Notes: generated by a model not told the origin, from the letters alone. A stretch of DNA of 64,000 nt from Trichobilharzia szidati (GCA_944472155.2 OX235272.1:105592020-105656019); one strand, 5' to 3'; numbered from the stretch's first letter, positions 1-11,665 are shown. Program-made: numbers and translations.

Positions 1-404
1 GACAGACACCATAAGTCCACTAGACGTTAGTAAAGCAACAAAGTTTTCATTTAAAACACCGCTTCTGAGTAATTATATCAGTTGTGTCGCTCCCCCCCCC
101 CATCCCATTACTTAATAGAAATACGATTGTACAGCTTTCTGGAGATGATTTCGCCAATAAAGTGAATTTTCCCTGGCTGAATTGTCTCCTACTTTCTATG
201 ACTCTATAGGGATTTTAAAATACAACAGTCATAAAATTGGTCTTTTATCAAAATCACTTTTCGGTTGAGAGTGTGGTGGGGTTGGGTGAGAGGGGGCCAC
301 CATCGGATATACTCCTAAATAAGGTATCATGTAGAAATAACCAATAGCTCTTCTCAATGTATGTAGTGCATGTGTGAGTCAATGATTGGTGTACTTGACT
401 TTTT

Positions 405-1398
405 GAGCTGCAATCTACGAATGTTTGGCATTCGATTCGCTCCCACCAGATGTAAGATGATGCTACAGGACTGGACTGGACTACATTGACTCCTAGCTTA
501 AAAAAAGGAGTGACGTGATCAAGCGCGTTGACCACTGCACTTATTTGGGAAGTTGCATCAGCCAATGCCAGTGGGTTGATCGATTGCTGAGGAAATCTCA
601 GTACGGATACAGAAGGCTGGTTTCACACATGCCAGTTTACGCCACCTCTGGCGTAGACGTGATATTCGGCTGGTTATCGATCGTAGGGCGTGTGTACTGC
701 TCAGCAGTCCGCCCCGTCTTCCTTTATGGCTGTGAGACATGGCCACTGAAAGTGTAAGATACGAAAAGGCTAACTGTCTTTGATCATAGGTACCTGCGTT
801 CCATCCCCGTGTGTATTAATTGGTGGTATAATAAGATGAGGATCATTGGGGTTAGGTGTTGAGTGCTACGCAAAGAGGGGAAATCAATCGACGAGACTGC
901 AAAGTTACATCGATTGAGATGGTTAGGACATGTGTTACGTATGCCTAGCCATCCATCGCCTTCCTCGCCCGACGGGCAATGTTAGCTGACATAGGGTCAG
1001 GTTTAAAGAGAGCCAATGGTGGGCAAACCAGAACATGACATCATCAGTCAATGAAATCTACAACAGTTATTTGAAGTCATGTAGGAAGGTGTTAATTCCC
1101 TAGTTGGGGTCCTCGGGACGGTAAAAACCAATGACCACTGGTAATATAGCTCAAAATCGTTGTTTTCAATAGCTGGCATAGATGCATCCACCCCTTGTGA
1201 CTTATAATATCCAATAAAACTATATTATAATTCGATATCACTATTCTTTTTGCCTCATATCTCTGTTTACTATCTCTATTTTGTATTTCTTTTTACTTTC
1301 TTCTTCCCTTGCTTTGTGTGCTACAAGGAGGGAGTGTAGCGACTCAAGCTGCTGCACATCAGTGCAAAGTTCTATGTTGAAACCAGACAGTCAGTCAA
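405..1398 (+). mobile_element. Decayed RTE 3' fragment, left-arm copy
   Basis: The text around 415-480 encodes LRMFGIRFAP..CKMMLQDW in broken frame. At 515-757 it encodes VDHCTYLGSCIS and VYCSAVRPVFLYGCETWPLKV, all of which align with the RTE reverse-transcriptase tail at 54,200-54,540. Frames break repeatedly afterwards. The end GTTCTATGTTGAAACCAGACAG at about 1,366-1,390 is the family 3' end. Mirror copy at about 61,610-62,600. Confidence 0.8.
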
Positions 1399-1542
1399 CC
1401 CTTGACTTCTAGCTAGCAATATGACAAACTCAATACTTAGATATGCAAAACTTGATAGATAATATTTCAATGCATATGAAGATTTTGTTCATAGGCACTA
1501 TAATGCAAGCCTTATTATAGATAATGCAACATAAAATACAGA

Positions 1543-1865
1543 AAGGCAGAAGTGTAGCTCATTGGTTAGAGTACTCGTATCACAGCCAATAAGTCCCCGG
1601 TTCGAATTCCATTCCGCCTATTTTAGCCTGGGTAGTAGTGGTTAGTATCATCAGCTATCACATTTTAAGTGAAGCTCACGGAGTTCGAACAACAATACCT
1701 AAGAACACCAAGAGTTTCTCTAAAACGTCCCCACTCTCTCTCCCTATATATATATATATATATATAACTCAAATTTTTGGAAGGTGCGATAACCTAAAGA
1801 GGACTCAGAAGGATTGTAGTTCCTACAGAAATCACAAGAAGCAAAGCTTAAATACGTCCACAGGA
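1543..1865 (+). mobile_element. Second tRNA-derived SINE family, left arm
   Basis: tRNA-like head with box A TAGCTCATTGGTTAGAGTAC (about 1,556) and box B GGTTCGAATTCC (about 1,600), then a body with a TA microsatellite (1,745-1,767). The cloverleaf is imperfect (extra bases before the D stem, weak T stem), so it is read as a SINE and not a tRNA gene. Mirror copy 61,135-61,470. Confidence 0.6.
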
Positions 1866-1971
1866 TGAATAATTTGTCCTTTGCTTTGTAATACTCCAAC
1901 TTATTATTGTATTGGCAAAGCTTTCTACGGATTATTAAAACAAAAATATTTCAACTATCGGTTTAAAGGGA

Positions 1972-2153
1972 TTTTTTTCACTACAGTTTGACTCCACACG
2001 GTGTTTTTTGGTACATATATGGAATTTTCAGCATGTGATATCGGTAGCCCAAATTTCGCAGGCCGACCATAGATATCAGGTGTGCGTCGGCAGGGGATCG
2101 AACCCCGAACCATGTGCATGGTCGGCGAGAGTCCTAACCTCTGTGCCACCGAT
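1972..2153 (-). mobile_element. Third tRNA-derived SINE family, left arm
   Basis: Complement reads GGTGGCACAGAGGTTAGGAC (box A) and GGTTCGATCCCCTGCCGACG (box B), then CACCTGATATCTATGGTCGG, AAATTTGGGCTACCGATATC and GTCAAACTGTAGTGAAAAA. Related copies: 60,837-61,027 (+, mirror), 24,170-24,345 (-), 36,690-36,785 (+, body only). Confidence 0.7.
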
Positions 2154-2214
2154 TGATTTCAAGAGCGGCCATTAACTGATTGACTTTAGTTAGAAAACCA
2201 ATAAGTACTGGACA

Positions 2215-2400
2215 TTTGCTTTACTCTTGTATGGAGCTCGCCTTGCAACATGAAGGTCCTAGATTCAATCCCTGGTAAGTTCATGTGAACGCACTGATGA
2301 AGAAACCCAAAGAAGGACGAAACAACTGTTCAATACTCCTCAGTTTTCAATGATTGTCTAACTGGAACCAGTTGGTGATGAAAATTGAAAATAAGGTTCA
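2215..2400 (+). mobile_element. Hammerhead-type SINE, left arm
   Basis: tRNA-like head remnant (GGAGCTCGCCTTGCAACATG, GATTCAATCCC), then CACTGATGAAGAAACCC and AGGACGAAACAACTG at 2,291-2,330 (GAAA kept, stem III palindrome spoiled). The usual 3' body follows. Mirror copy at about 60,600-60,760 (-). Confidence 0.65.
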
Positions 2401-2596
2401 ACGAAAACTGATAATCTACTTAATTAAGTAGTCAAAACAATCTACTTACTGCATGCCTGTTCAATTGTACATTGAAATTCAGGTACACAGTTTAGCTGCG
2501 TGTGTCATTTCACTTCGAGTGAAGGTAATCACTACTCATGTTGACTGAAATACAACACTAACGATCAGATGTCAGAGTTACATGTTTTAAGTGTTT

Positions 2597-2790
2597 TTAC
2601 GAGTTTGCCCACGGATTGATATCAGTTAGAGAACCATTGAAAACCAGCACTGGAGTTCTGGACAGCTGTTTCCGTTGTCCTAGTTTGGGAATCGTCGGCA
2701 GTACGCACCCACTGCCAGGGGTTGAACCCAGGACACTACGGTTACAACTCTTGAAAATTAATCTGTTACTCGCTAGTGACTTGCTACAGG
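2597..2790 (-). mobile_element. Hammerhead-type SINE, decayed, left arm
   Basis: Complement reads GGTTCAACCCCTGGCAGTGG, then a mutated hammerhead region (CTGCCGACGATTCCC, AGGACAACGGAAACAGCTG) and CCAGTGCTGGTTTTCAATGG. The core is destroyed. Mirror at about 60,220-60,365 (+). Confidence 0.65.
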
Positions 2791-3115
2791 ACGGAGTTTC
2801 CTGGAGTTCTAGTGAGAAGTCGTGACCAGTGAGGTGCATCCAGTGTAGTGTGAGGATGGATTTCCCATCGATGACATTTGTTGGTACCAGTCGCGCTAAA
2901 TCACGAGTTGGTGGAAGTTAGAATTCATGGGCCATTGAATCGGGTCCCAGTGGCTGTCATTGCTGTGTGAGTATTTGTCCTCACACCCAACCTGCTGCAC
3001 CCTACTAGTCACGACTTCCCACTAGAACCCCAGGTAACTACCTACCTGAATAGGGCCAGTCGCCAGTGAGCATCTCATTGATATTCAAGTATTGGTTTGT
3101 AGGGATTTTGTCTAA

Positions 3116-3345
3116 TTGGTTGGAAGATTTCATCATAAGCTGACATCAGTTAGGGGACCATTGGAAAACCAGCAGAGAGTACTGGACAACTTTCGTCAGC
3201 CTAGTTTGGGACTTTTCATCAATACGCACTCACCGCCAAGCTCACGTGAACAGTCCCAGTCTAGTACAAAACAGCTGCCCAGTACTCTCTGCAGGTTTTC
3301 CAGTAGTTCTCGAACTGATGTCAGCTCATGATGAAATCCTCCAAC
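3116..3345 (-). mobile_element. Two abutting partial hammerhead-type SINEs, left arm
   Basis: A minus-orientation piece (3,116-3,235: CATCATAAGCTGACATCAG, GAGTACTGGACAACTTTCG) directly meets a plus-orientation piece (about 3,240-3,345: AAACAGCTGCCCAGTACTC, GATGTCAGCTCATGATGAAA), giving a small inverted repeat. The tRNA head is missing. In the right arm this place holds the 3.2 kb RTE and more of the head. Confidence 0.65.
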
Positions 3346-4194
3346 TAATATACAGTAGTAAGTGAATGTAAGAATGTGTGTAAAGGTTATAATGGCCCAT
3401 GACAAATGCAACTTATATTGATTGACCAACTATCTGACTCATCTTACCTTGGAACTCTACGCCTGCCATATTACTCATGTTTTTATGCTACAAAACACAG
3501 GCAATCCTACAAAGATAAATGTGGTTGGACAGTTGAAACCTATTCAGACTTACTTTCAATTGTTGCATCCCATAGTTATAGTAGCAAGAATAATGTGCTC
3601 TTTGAAAAATAGTCTCAAGTCTTGCGATAAGAATGCCATTTTTGGGGCGGATGTCGGGGGCGGGGGAGGGGAAGATATGAATTTTAAATATTCTGGAAGT
3701 AAGCAGAAGACAGTTTAATAGTTTGTGTAATTTAAGTCAAAGGAGAAAGTGCATCTATTATACAGTTAGCAAGAGTGAACACACTACTCGACGTAAACAC
3801 CTCACAGAATCACTTATCCAAGACACTACAGTGACTAGACATATACAAATGGGAATAATGGATGGTTATTAACTATTCCTCCCAGTCATAGACAATCGTA
3901 CAACGGTCTCCACCTAGCTTAAACAGAATCCATATTTAGGTTAGGAAATCCTACTGTCGGTTGCCTACAAGTAAGCCTACTTTTAAAAATCTGATTAAGA
4001 ACAAATATCTAATCGATGCACAAACACACTTATATACCTGAAACCAATATGGCTATTTCGAATTCATTGTTCCCTAGCTGGACTTAAGTGTTGTACAACT
4101 ATGGTCAAGTTATTTTACTACAGCTGTCATAAGATTTTTCACTTTTCGCAAAACACCAAACAGTTATTTAAGTGTTGGCTTGCAGGCATTTGAA

Positions 4195-4385
4195 TGGTTT
4201 CAGGATTTCATCATGAACTGACATCACTTAGAGGACCATTGGAAAACCAACAGAGTATTGGAAAGCTACTTTGTCCTAGTTTGGGATTCTTCATCAGTAA
4301 GCACCCACCGACGGGGTTCGAACCCAGGACCTTCTGGTTACAAGGCTAGCAAGCTCGTTGACCATTAAGTCACTGAAATCTTGAA
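4195..4385 (-). mobile_element. tRNA-derived SINE with hammerhead-like tail
   Basis: Minus-strand SINE. The tRNA-like head carries box-B-like GGTTCGAACCC (4,315-4,330 region on the complement). It is followed by the hammerhead-like segment read on the complement as TTACTGATGAAGAATCCC and an AGGACAAAG core where GAAA has become CAAA. The 3' body CCAATGGTCC...TGATGTCAGTTCATGATGAAATCC follows. Together with the plus copy at 4,620-4,810 it forms an outward-facing pair. Confidence 0.75.
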
Positions 4386-4619
4386 ACCAATCTCATCCCT
4401 GTAAACCAATACTTGAATATCAATCCGATGTTCATCAGTGACCGGCTCTATTCAGGTAGGTAGGTAGTTACCTGGGTTCTAGTGGGAAGTCGTGACCAGT
4501 GGGATACAGCATGTCGAGTGTGAGGACAAATACTCGCCAATAAATCACATTTGCTAATGTCAGCCGCGCGATGTCGTGCGTGAATTGGCAGAAGTTGGAC
4601 TTCATGGACTGTTGGATTG

Positions 4620-4810
4620 GGTCCCAGTGGCTGAATGGTCTACGGGCTCGCTAACCTTGTAACTGGAAGGTCCTACGTTCGAACCCTGTCGGTGGGTGCG
4701 TACTGATGAAGAGTCCCGAACCAGACTGGCGAAACAGCTGTCCAGTACTCCCAACTGGTTTTCCAATGGTCATCTAACCGATGTCAGTTCATGATAAAAT
4801 CCTGAAACCA
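4620..4810 (+). mobile_element. tRNA-derived SINE with hammerhead-like tail
   Basis: Best-preserved plus-strand copy in the left arm. A tRNA-like head (GGCTGAATGGTCTACGGG and box B GTTCGAACCC near 4,678) is followed by the hammerhead-like segment at 4,698-4,751. The tail TTTTCCAATGGTCATC and ATGTCAGTTCATGATAAAATCC comes last. It is the same family as the schistosome ribozyme-bearing SINEs in general design; I could not compare sequences. Confidence 0.78.
4698..4751 (+). ncRNA. Hammerhead-like ribozyme segment in SINE
   Basis: Readable as a type I hammerhead. Stem I is GTACTG paired with CAGTAC, then core ATGAAGA, then stem-loop II (GTCCC... to GGC), then GAAA. Stem III is made only of the 8-nt palindrome ACAGCTGT, then the cleavage-site C. 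The core has A where the hammerhead consensus CUGANGA has C3. C3 pairs with G8 in active ribozymes, so this copy may cleave poorly or not at all. The alternative reading uses CTGATGA as core with three extra bases before stem II. Confidence 0.5.
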
Positions 4811-5829
4811 GACAGTTAATTATTGAGACTAGGTCAAAGCGAATTGTTTAGCTGTCATACTTCTAAAAGAAAATAAGTCATTCACTGAAAAGACTCTTAT
4901 CAACGATTTTACTTTTAGACAGTATAATAGTGCATAAATGAGTTTTTAAACTATATCTCGTGACAAAATTTAAACAGTAGCCTGAATCGCATCAAATTAT
5001 TTGTGATGATAATCATAGTTAGACATAAAGCAGTAAAAAATAGGTTACATAATGTATAAAATACTTCATGGTATCGTAACAAGGTGAGAAGTTTGGTAAG
5101 ACAGAATCCCCTTAAGGTCTTAATCTGCTTAACTAATAATCTTAGCTCATCGTCTTCCAATGCCTCTAAGGATAAAGCATGGGGCTTGTGTACCAAACTT
5201 TTTTAGGGGATTGTAGGCCTATTCAACGTTCTATTTTTGGAGTCTCACTAGACCTTACTTTTCAAACCTGAATTACTTGATCGACCTAAATAATTGTCTG
5301 TAGCATATCTATCAGCCACCATTATTTAACCTTCACGGAGTCCAACGTTGCACAAAAAGGGCACCAGTTCAACTGTTAAACTTCCCAAAAGGTAAATACA
5401 TAAAAGTGTACGGGAAATATATAATGTGACTACACTGGACGAATACATACCGGGATGAAAATAACCAAAACAGATTAGTGAACACTTTCAGGACTAGGCA
5501 GATAGTAAAACATTTGATACATCTCCGATGTAAAAGATCTTGAGGCATATCATAGAATCATGAGATATTAATTCTTAGCTTCCTGAGTACCCCTACCCAT
5601 TAACCTACACCACTATACATGACTTAGACCAGTAGTCAGCGAGTCCATGGATCGCCATAACCTTCCCTTATTCTACTTCTAGATTATCGAATAATGCTCA
5701 TTAAGGAGAAGAGTGCTTCAATATTCGAATACCGTGTCGTAGTGGCATCAATGGATGAAAACTCGTAATCTTATTATCTGAGTTCGCTTAGCTACCTAAC
5801 ACTAACCCCACGTCATAGCGAAGATTATA

Positions 5830-6240
5830 TGAACTGTAACAGGCATTAAATCGGCCAAAGTGGGCATCCCCTTAGAATCAAAATCCAGGAACACAAATAA
5901 GCTGTGAAAAGAAATGATGGATATTCTTTCATATCAATGTATATAGATAATTATAGACATCAGTTTGATTGGGATAATGCCGAAATTTTAGACAGAGGAA
6001 ACACCAAAAGTGCCAGGGACTTCCTAGAAGCCTGGTACTCAAATGCGATTAACACACAGGTTAATATAGACCAAATATACCAACTAATAAATAGTAAATC
6101 ATGTAACGAGAAAGTTTAAAAGATAAGTCAATAAAAAATTACCAATACGCAATTCTATCACTCATGGAAAATTTGGATCAGTTCACTTTATGCTAAAATT
6201 TGCGCTGAAGATGTTATCCGGAAGGAAGACGAAAGCTCCT
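5830..6240 (+). mobile_element. Penelope-like element, GIY-YIG endonuclease end, left arm
   Basis: Encodes the C-terminal GIY-YIG endonuclease of a schistosome Penelope-like element. IGQSGHPLRIKIQEHK is preceded by a stop where Tyr is expected and followed by another stop. Then comes an open stretch to 6,119 with HQFDWDNAEILDRGNT and FLEAWYSNAI (the conserved Glu). A CTGAAGATG...GACGAAAGCTCC segment follows at 6,205-6,235. The mirror copy on the right arm (51,560-51,985) lacks these two stops but has its own, so both decayed separately. Confidence 0.82.
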
Positions 6241-6675
6241 CAAATAAACTAACCAGATCAGAAAACACTACTAACTGCAAACTATACATGGCATTACAAC
6301 TAACGTTGACCCTCGCACCGTGAGCAACTGAGGAAAGAAGTCTATAGCGAAACCCACTTTGGTCGTCTTCAGTATCCACACGCATCAACAGTAAAAGACA
6401 GGAAAAAATATTTTGCAGTAAATATACCTTCTAATGGGTGGGCAGATATTATGTGGTTCAAAGATGACACAAGATAGCAAATGTCAAAGCAGACCCCTGT
6501 ATCAATGCTACGACTTAGTAAGCAACTAATTCATTAGAGCTACTCAAGATAATCTACATATGATATATAGCTTACTATATAAGCAGCACGACGCAAAATT
6601 TACTTTCATAGATCAGGAGTCCTACACAGCACATATTGGTGCAAGATGTCAACACCTGATGGAAGATGTTCATGT

Positions 6676-6676
<1 letters not shown>

Positions 6677-6720
<44 letters not shown>
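6677..6720. repeat. TA microsatellite, left arm
   Basis: About 21 TA units. The right-arm partner at 50,240-50,274 is shorter, so the tract has changed length since duplication. Confidence 0.9.
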
Positions 6721-6722
<2 letters not shown>

Positions 6723-6737
6723 TAACAGTGGTGTACT

Positions 6738-7355
6738 TTCACTGTCTGTCTGTCTGTTTTCGACATAGAACGTTGCACTCATGTGCAACAGTTCGAGTCG
6801 CCACACTTCCTCCTTGTTGCACACAAAGCAAGAGAAGAGATGCAGAGTAGAGACAGTAAACAGAGGTGTGAGACAAATGAATAGTAATAACGAAGAACAA
6901 TGTAGTTTCAGTGGAAATTATGTCACAAGGAGTGAATGCATCTGTGCCGATTTTGATCCATAGCACCAATTGTTTCCGACCATTCATTTTTACCGTCCTG
7001 AGGACCCCAACCAAGAAGTCTACACCTTCCTACCTGGCTTAAACTAACTGTTGTAGATTTCATTGATTGGTACCATGTTTTGGTTTGACCACCGCTGGCT
7101 CTTTTCCAGCCTGACCCTATGTCAGCTAACATTGTCCGTCGAGGAAGGCGATGACTAGGCTAGGCATACGTTACACATGTCCTAACCATCTTAGTCGATG
7201 TAATTTCACAACCTTGACGATTGATTTCTCCTCCTTACCTAGCACTCAACCCATGCCTAACCTCAGTATTGCTCACCTTATTATACCACTTCACACGGGA
7301 GATGTGGTATAATACGGTGAGCAATATTGAGGTCAGGCGTCGAGTGCTAGGTACT
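6738..7355 (-). mobile_element. RTE 3' fragment with inverted 5' piece, left-arm copy
   Basis: The minus strand encodes degenerate RTE C-terminal sequence (LADIGSGWKRASGGQTKTW) and ends with TTCGACATAGAAC/CTGTCTGTCTG at about 6,740-6,770, the family 3' end. Its 5' border (about 7,243-7,355) is a short palindrome: a piece of the element repeated in inverse orientation, as twin priming produces. Mirror copy at 49,596-50,200. Confidence 0.8.
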
Positions 7356-8330
7356 TTCACAGATCCTTTGGCTCATTATTCTTAGAACTAAGACTCAGAA
7401 CATGTGAAATGCACCTACTCAAAGCATATTATTATTACTACGTGTACGCCTGTCCTAATGAAGAGTTGAAAAAGTATTTGTGAGTAGTGCTACAACTTTT
7501 TCACATCAGATAAAAAAGTAAAACGATTTATACTAATGATAATGCTAAAATTTATAAAAAGATAATCTTAAAAAATCCACATCACACCTAGCTTCGTATC
7601 ATAAACACCTCTATGTGCCTTGAATCATACAGCTTCTCGTACAACTAAAGCGACCAAATCAGACAAACCTGACGTATCCAGTTCATTAAAAAATACCCAT
7701 CTTTGAAGGGGAATGCAAGGAACCAGTTAAATAGAAAAAAATACATTCTAACAATGAAAACATACTTATTTATTTGAAATTTACAGTAAAAGACCATATC
7801 AACAGTTACTTTTGGATAACTAAATTACTACAAACTTGTAACAAAACGTTAACAGTATTCAGTAAAACTCAAATACAATCGAATTGAACTAACACCTGAT
7901 TCATTCATTCATTCAAGTGATTTAAAGCGTATAATTACAGATATCTACTGGCTACCTTATAAAATACGATTGTATAAACGTAGCGAAAACATTAGTAACA
8001 AACCCAGTAGAGTTCTGCAGACAACCGTTCACTACAAAATACAATACAATACAACTCAATTCTCAACAGACTGTAAACCGAACAAAGTATGTTCCTCAAG
8101 TGCATAAAATAACAACACAGAAAGTGTATAGCTTACTGAGACCCGCATAAGTAAACCCGGATTACCATGAGAGAAAAAATGGAAAAATGAATCAAACTTG
8201 TTTTAGTAAATAATCTGGTAAGCACATATGTATAAGTAATGCTTTTAAATATATTATACAAGATAACTGTACAAGGATTTTTATATGCATGTCAACTGTT
8301 TCTGTTGATTATGTACAAAGCTGCTGGTTA
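7356..8330. other. Intergenic region downstream of left MePCE
   Basis: AT-rich DNA with no supported gene. It probably includes the MePCE 3' UTR, and several AATAAA-like signals are possible on the minus strand. Mirror region 48,623-49,595. Confidence 0.5.
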
Positions 8331-10030
8331 TCATGCTGAAGTTGAGTCAGGTTCACAGTTAGGAGTTGGTAATGAGCTGACGATTTCAACAGGTGGAGAA
8401 ACATTCGAAGTAACAGATGGACTTAAAACTGTACTGGAGACGCCTGCAGTTCTATTGCCCGGAGAAGTGTTTGTAACAGGAGGAGTATCAATATTGTATA
8501 TAGGTGTTTGAGGATGATAACACACCGGTGGAGGTTCTCGTCCATGTGGACTATGAGGTGAGTTAAAATCTTGCCAATTCTTCACTTCAGACCGAAGATC
8601 ATTTCGGATTGAAGCAGGAGTCGCACCATATGACTTTGAACATAAAATAATTTTCCGCCGAAATGGTTCATTAGGTCTAGGAGCCTTGATGGTATCAAAG
8701 TAAGAGAAACCCAAGTCAACCAATAAGGGTTCCAGATTTGATGGATTGATTTTTAGAGATTCATAAATGGATCTGTGTTTAGCCTGTAAAATAACTTAGG
8801 TGAAATATGAACTTACCGTCAACCGTGTTCTTTTGTAGGAAGATTTAGGTTGCGGTTCTAGAATTAAGTGTCCACCAGGTTTAAGGCGGTTGAAGGCGCG
8901 TCTGAAGAACCTCATTAAACCAGGATCACCATGGTTTAAATGAATCCATTTTGTAACACTGAAAGCCATTATTGTATCATATTCAGGTTCATCGTTTGCA
9001 GTGGATTCATCAATCCAGTTTGCAACTTGGAAGTTAATTTTTTCATATCTCACATTCGACCCTGTATCCCACCGTAATCTCTCCCTTTGCATACTCTGAG
9101 CATTAGCTATTAATTCTGCATCACAGTCAAAAGCATCAATTTTTGCAACATCTGGAAACCTTTCAAGTACACCAAACGTTAGGGTCCCATTGTGACATCC
9201 ATAGTCTGCTACATCCTTACCCACAAACCATTCAGGCATTAAATAGGGAAGTCTATCATTTGGATCACGACGACGGTAATAATCAATGTAGTTCCCTGTT
9301 GTAGGGACGAATCCTCTGGTTCGACGGCTAACAGTATAGAATTTCGAGCTCCGAACAGGACGCCTACGAAGCAGACGATGAATATGTCCTTTAGAGGAAA
9401 ATTCTGATTTTCGAGTGTTAAGCAGAGGAGATGCTGGAGGTTTAGATGCGTCTGACAGCTGCAGTGTGGGGTTTTGAGGACTACCGCAATCAAAATCACC
9501 CGCTACACTTACTGCAGGTGTATTCATTCGTGAGTCACCACGTAAAGGAGACAACCCTTCCACTCGACGACGCTCTGTTTCCTTCATAAGATCATGCAAG
9601 TTCAAAGGGTCACTTGGGTTCAGAACACTCTTTGAGGCCGGGACACTCTGCTTCCGCCTGTGAAGAAAGCGACTTCGACCAAACGGTTGCTCTCTTTTCG
9701 ATCGAATCCGACCTGAATGTTGAGGTCGCAAAGACAGCTGTGTTAGTAATGGTAGACGAGGAATACCGGGAAAGTTACTTAGTCGAACATCTTGACTTAT
9801 TCCAGGTGGTCGAGGAAGTGATGGTCGAGGATACCAAATCCCTAAATTTCTTGGTATTAAACCCCTGGGTTGCGAGAAGCAGCACGAACGAGATGACACT
9901 AGAAAAAATCACAAGGTCATATTAGGAATTTTCGAATCCACAAGCACACATTGCAGTTAAGCATAAAAATTTTCATTTAGTTACCTCTATGATCACGAGG
10001 ATAGCCTCCAGAGCCTCGCAAATGACGCAT
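8331..10030 (-). CDS. MEPCE: 7SK snRNA methylphosphate capping enzyme (MePCE/Bin3), left-arm copy
   Basis: A three-exon gene: exon 1 9,985-10,030 (ATG at 10,028-10,030), 86-nt intron, exon 2 8,817-9,898, 33-nt intron 8,784-8,816, exon 3 8,331-8,783 ending in TGA. All introns are GT-AG and the joined frame is about 526 aa. Family role: SAM-dependent methylation of the gamma-phosphate at the 5' end of 7SK RNA, stabilising the nuclear 7SK snRNP that restrains P-TEFb. Visible features: a basic, Arg/Pro/Ser-rich N-terminal half; the Bin3 lead-in MPEWFVGKDV; SAM motif I DYGCHNGTLT; an acidic motif II (DAFDCDAELI); then FSVTKWIHLNHGD and LKPGGHLILEPQP, both hallmarks of Bin3 enzymes. Exon 3 supplies the domain end (LVDLGFSYF) and a Ser/Thr/Pro-rich tail. 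The first coding exon is short, so the start is a prediction from the splice sites and the mirrored copy. The catalytic region matches the right-arm copy at protein level. Confidence 0.9.
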
Positions 10031-10345
10031 GAAAGTACGGAAAACAATGGAAGACGGCCGACATTCAAAAATTATTATAATCTAATTTATTGATTTTGAA
10101 CCAATCAAACAAACCGAACTGCTCTCTGACATAACACAAAACAACCCAGCTTTTAAAACAAACCATGATGGCGTTCATCCTTTTCATAGACTTATAGCTT
10201 CACAAGTGCATTCAGTTTCTTTGATTAGAATAAGTGAATCCTACGTCCGGCATAATTATCAGCACTTGGCTGTATTATTACGTGCTAGAATATCGTGGGG
10301 TGATAAATTAGTGCTAGGCCTTGACTTGACAGTGTATAAAGACAC

Positions 10346-10570
10346 GTGAATCATAGCCAATTAAGAATACACACAGCTGTTTCAACAGACTTCCCTCCTG
10401 CGTATTCAGCTGATGACACTTACACCCGGACTCTTCAAGTAGCCTCACAAAACTTTCACGCAGCCATATTTAGAAGTTCACAACTTCACTGGGTCAGCAC
10501 CCCTAGAAATAGACGAGGACCTCCCAGAAGCTCTTACAAAGAAGAGCTGCTCAAAATGCCACTGGACTGA
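10346..10570 (+). other. Unusually conserved frame upstream of MePCE, left arm
   Basis: Open frame of 74 codons (starts at GTG, no ATG) divergent from MePCE, 316 bp from its start codon. It encodes YSADDTYTRTLQVASQNFHA and STPRNRRGPPRSSYKEELLK. The right-arm copy encodes the identical sequence, and several hundred bases around it are almost identical between arms. It could be an exon of a divergent transcript, a regulatory region or an old repeat. Function unknown. Confidence 0.3.
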
Positions 10571-11519
10571 AATGCAGTGAAATGACTGATTATGGCAGAT
10601 AGATGTGCATACCCCTTGCTTCCTCAGAACGATAGACAACCACAGCACGGTACGCAAAGTAGTGCGTTATCCAAAACACCAGATCCTAGGTATATTACCA
10701 AAATAATAATATGGTCTCTGTCAGCGTAACCCTAACATAACTGTTCTTCGAAAGGCAGCAGCGAGGACCAACTGCTTCTCTTTGCTAATGATGGAATTCC
10801 CTGTCCAACGTGACCAACGTTCCATCAATCAGTAGCCTCAAGAAAGGGTTAGGTCGTAATGAAAAACAATATGTTCACGCAGATAAATATAGAAGGCAGA
10901 TTAACTCAAAGGGATTGTACTGGTGCCACAAATACCAAATTTAACTCATCTTTAATACCCCTCTACTTTATGCTGAAACCCTTACCACCATCATTTTTTT
11001 CTTTTATTTCTACTATCTGCATGCTTTCCTCCTCTCCTGCTTATTTAGTCTACTTCCCTCGCCATTCCATGTCAACTTAACTATTATAGCTTTCTGCAGA
11101 GTGATTGTCGATGTGACAGGATGAATTCAGGGTTTTACGTCTAATATTGTACCTTCAAACACTAAGGTTGTACTTCATATGCCATTTTACATTTTGTGCA
11201 AATCAGACCACCTGTGGTTCATCTTGATCTACAGTATATTTCTGATCGTAAGCACATTTTTGGCAATTGAGAGGCACTTCATCGCGCCACCCTGTTCTTG
11301 GAATTTGGATGCCGGATAACCTCATAATTGTAGGTTTGCCCCACAGTTACTTGACGCATTTTGCTAAACAGAACAATAAACTTTACAGTATGTTTGACAA
11401 TTTGGTTTTAACACAAGTCTATTCGGAATATTTTGGTACTTATCTAACATTGATTTCATTCAAATGTCTAATCATCAATTTTTACTCATGTATGAAGCAA
11501 GAAAGTAGTGTGAGTGGCT

Positions 11520-11665
11520 TGATATGATTATGAGCAATAACTTGTACTCGAAACGTCTTCAGTAAGTACTACTGTATAACACTGTGATTTTATCAAAATA
11601 AAATTTTATCTATGATGGAGCTATGCGCTACCACAGTGCCCAAGTTTTATCTTTATATCATTTAC
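11520..11665 (+). mobile_element. Penelope-like 3' tail, left arm
   Basis: The ordered motifs TGATTATGAGCAATAA, CTCGAAACGTCTTCAGTAA and ACCACAGTGCCCAAGTTTTA match the tail after the Penelope fragment at 28,100-28,620. A coding part is not recognisable next to it. Mirror copy at about 45,305-45,452 (-). Confidence 0.6.

Noticed and set aside
1543..1620. tRNA gene candidate
   Set aside because: Box A and B are present, but there are extra bases before the D stem, a weak T stem and a repeat body follows. Read as SINE head.
4951..5196. 81-codon minus-strand frame as a gene
   Set aside because: Partner in the right arm (52,873-53,200) is frame-broken and no family is recognised. Probably a repeat remnant.
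6205..6240. Hammerhead ribozyme after the Penelope endonuclease (CTGAAGATG...GACGAAAGC)
   Set aside because: CTGAAGA and GAAA are present, but no convincing stem II or stem III could be drawn.
8239..8511. Plus-strand 90-codon frame at left MePCE 3' end
   Set aside because: Antisense to MePCE exon 3 and its 3' flank, without features of its own.
9614..9925. 103-codon plus-strand frame over MePCE
   Set aside because: Shadow of exon 2 of MePCE. The sense strand has splice sites, domain motifs and synonymous bias.
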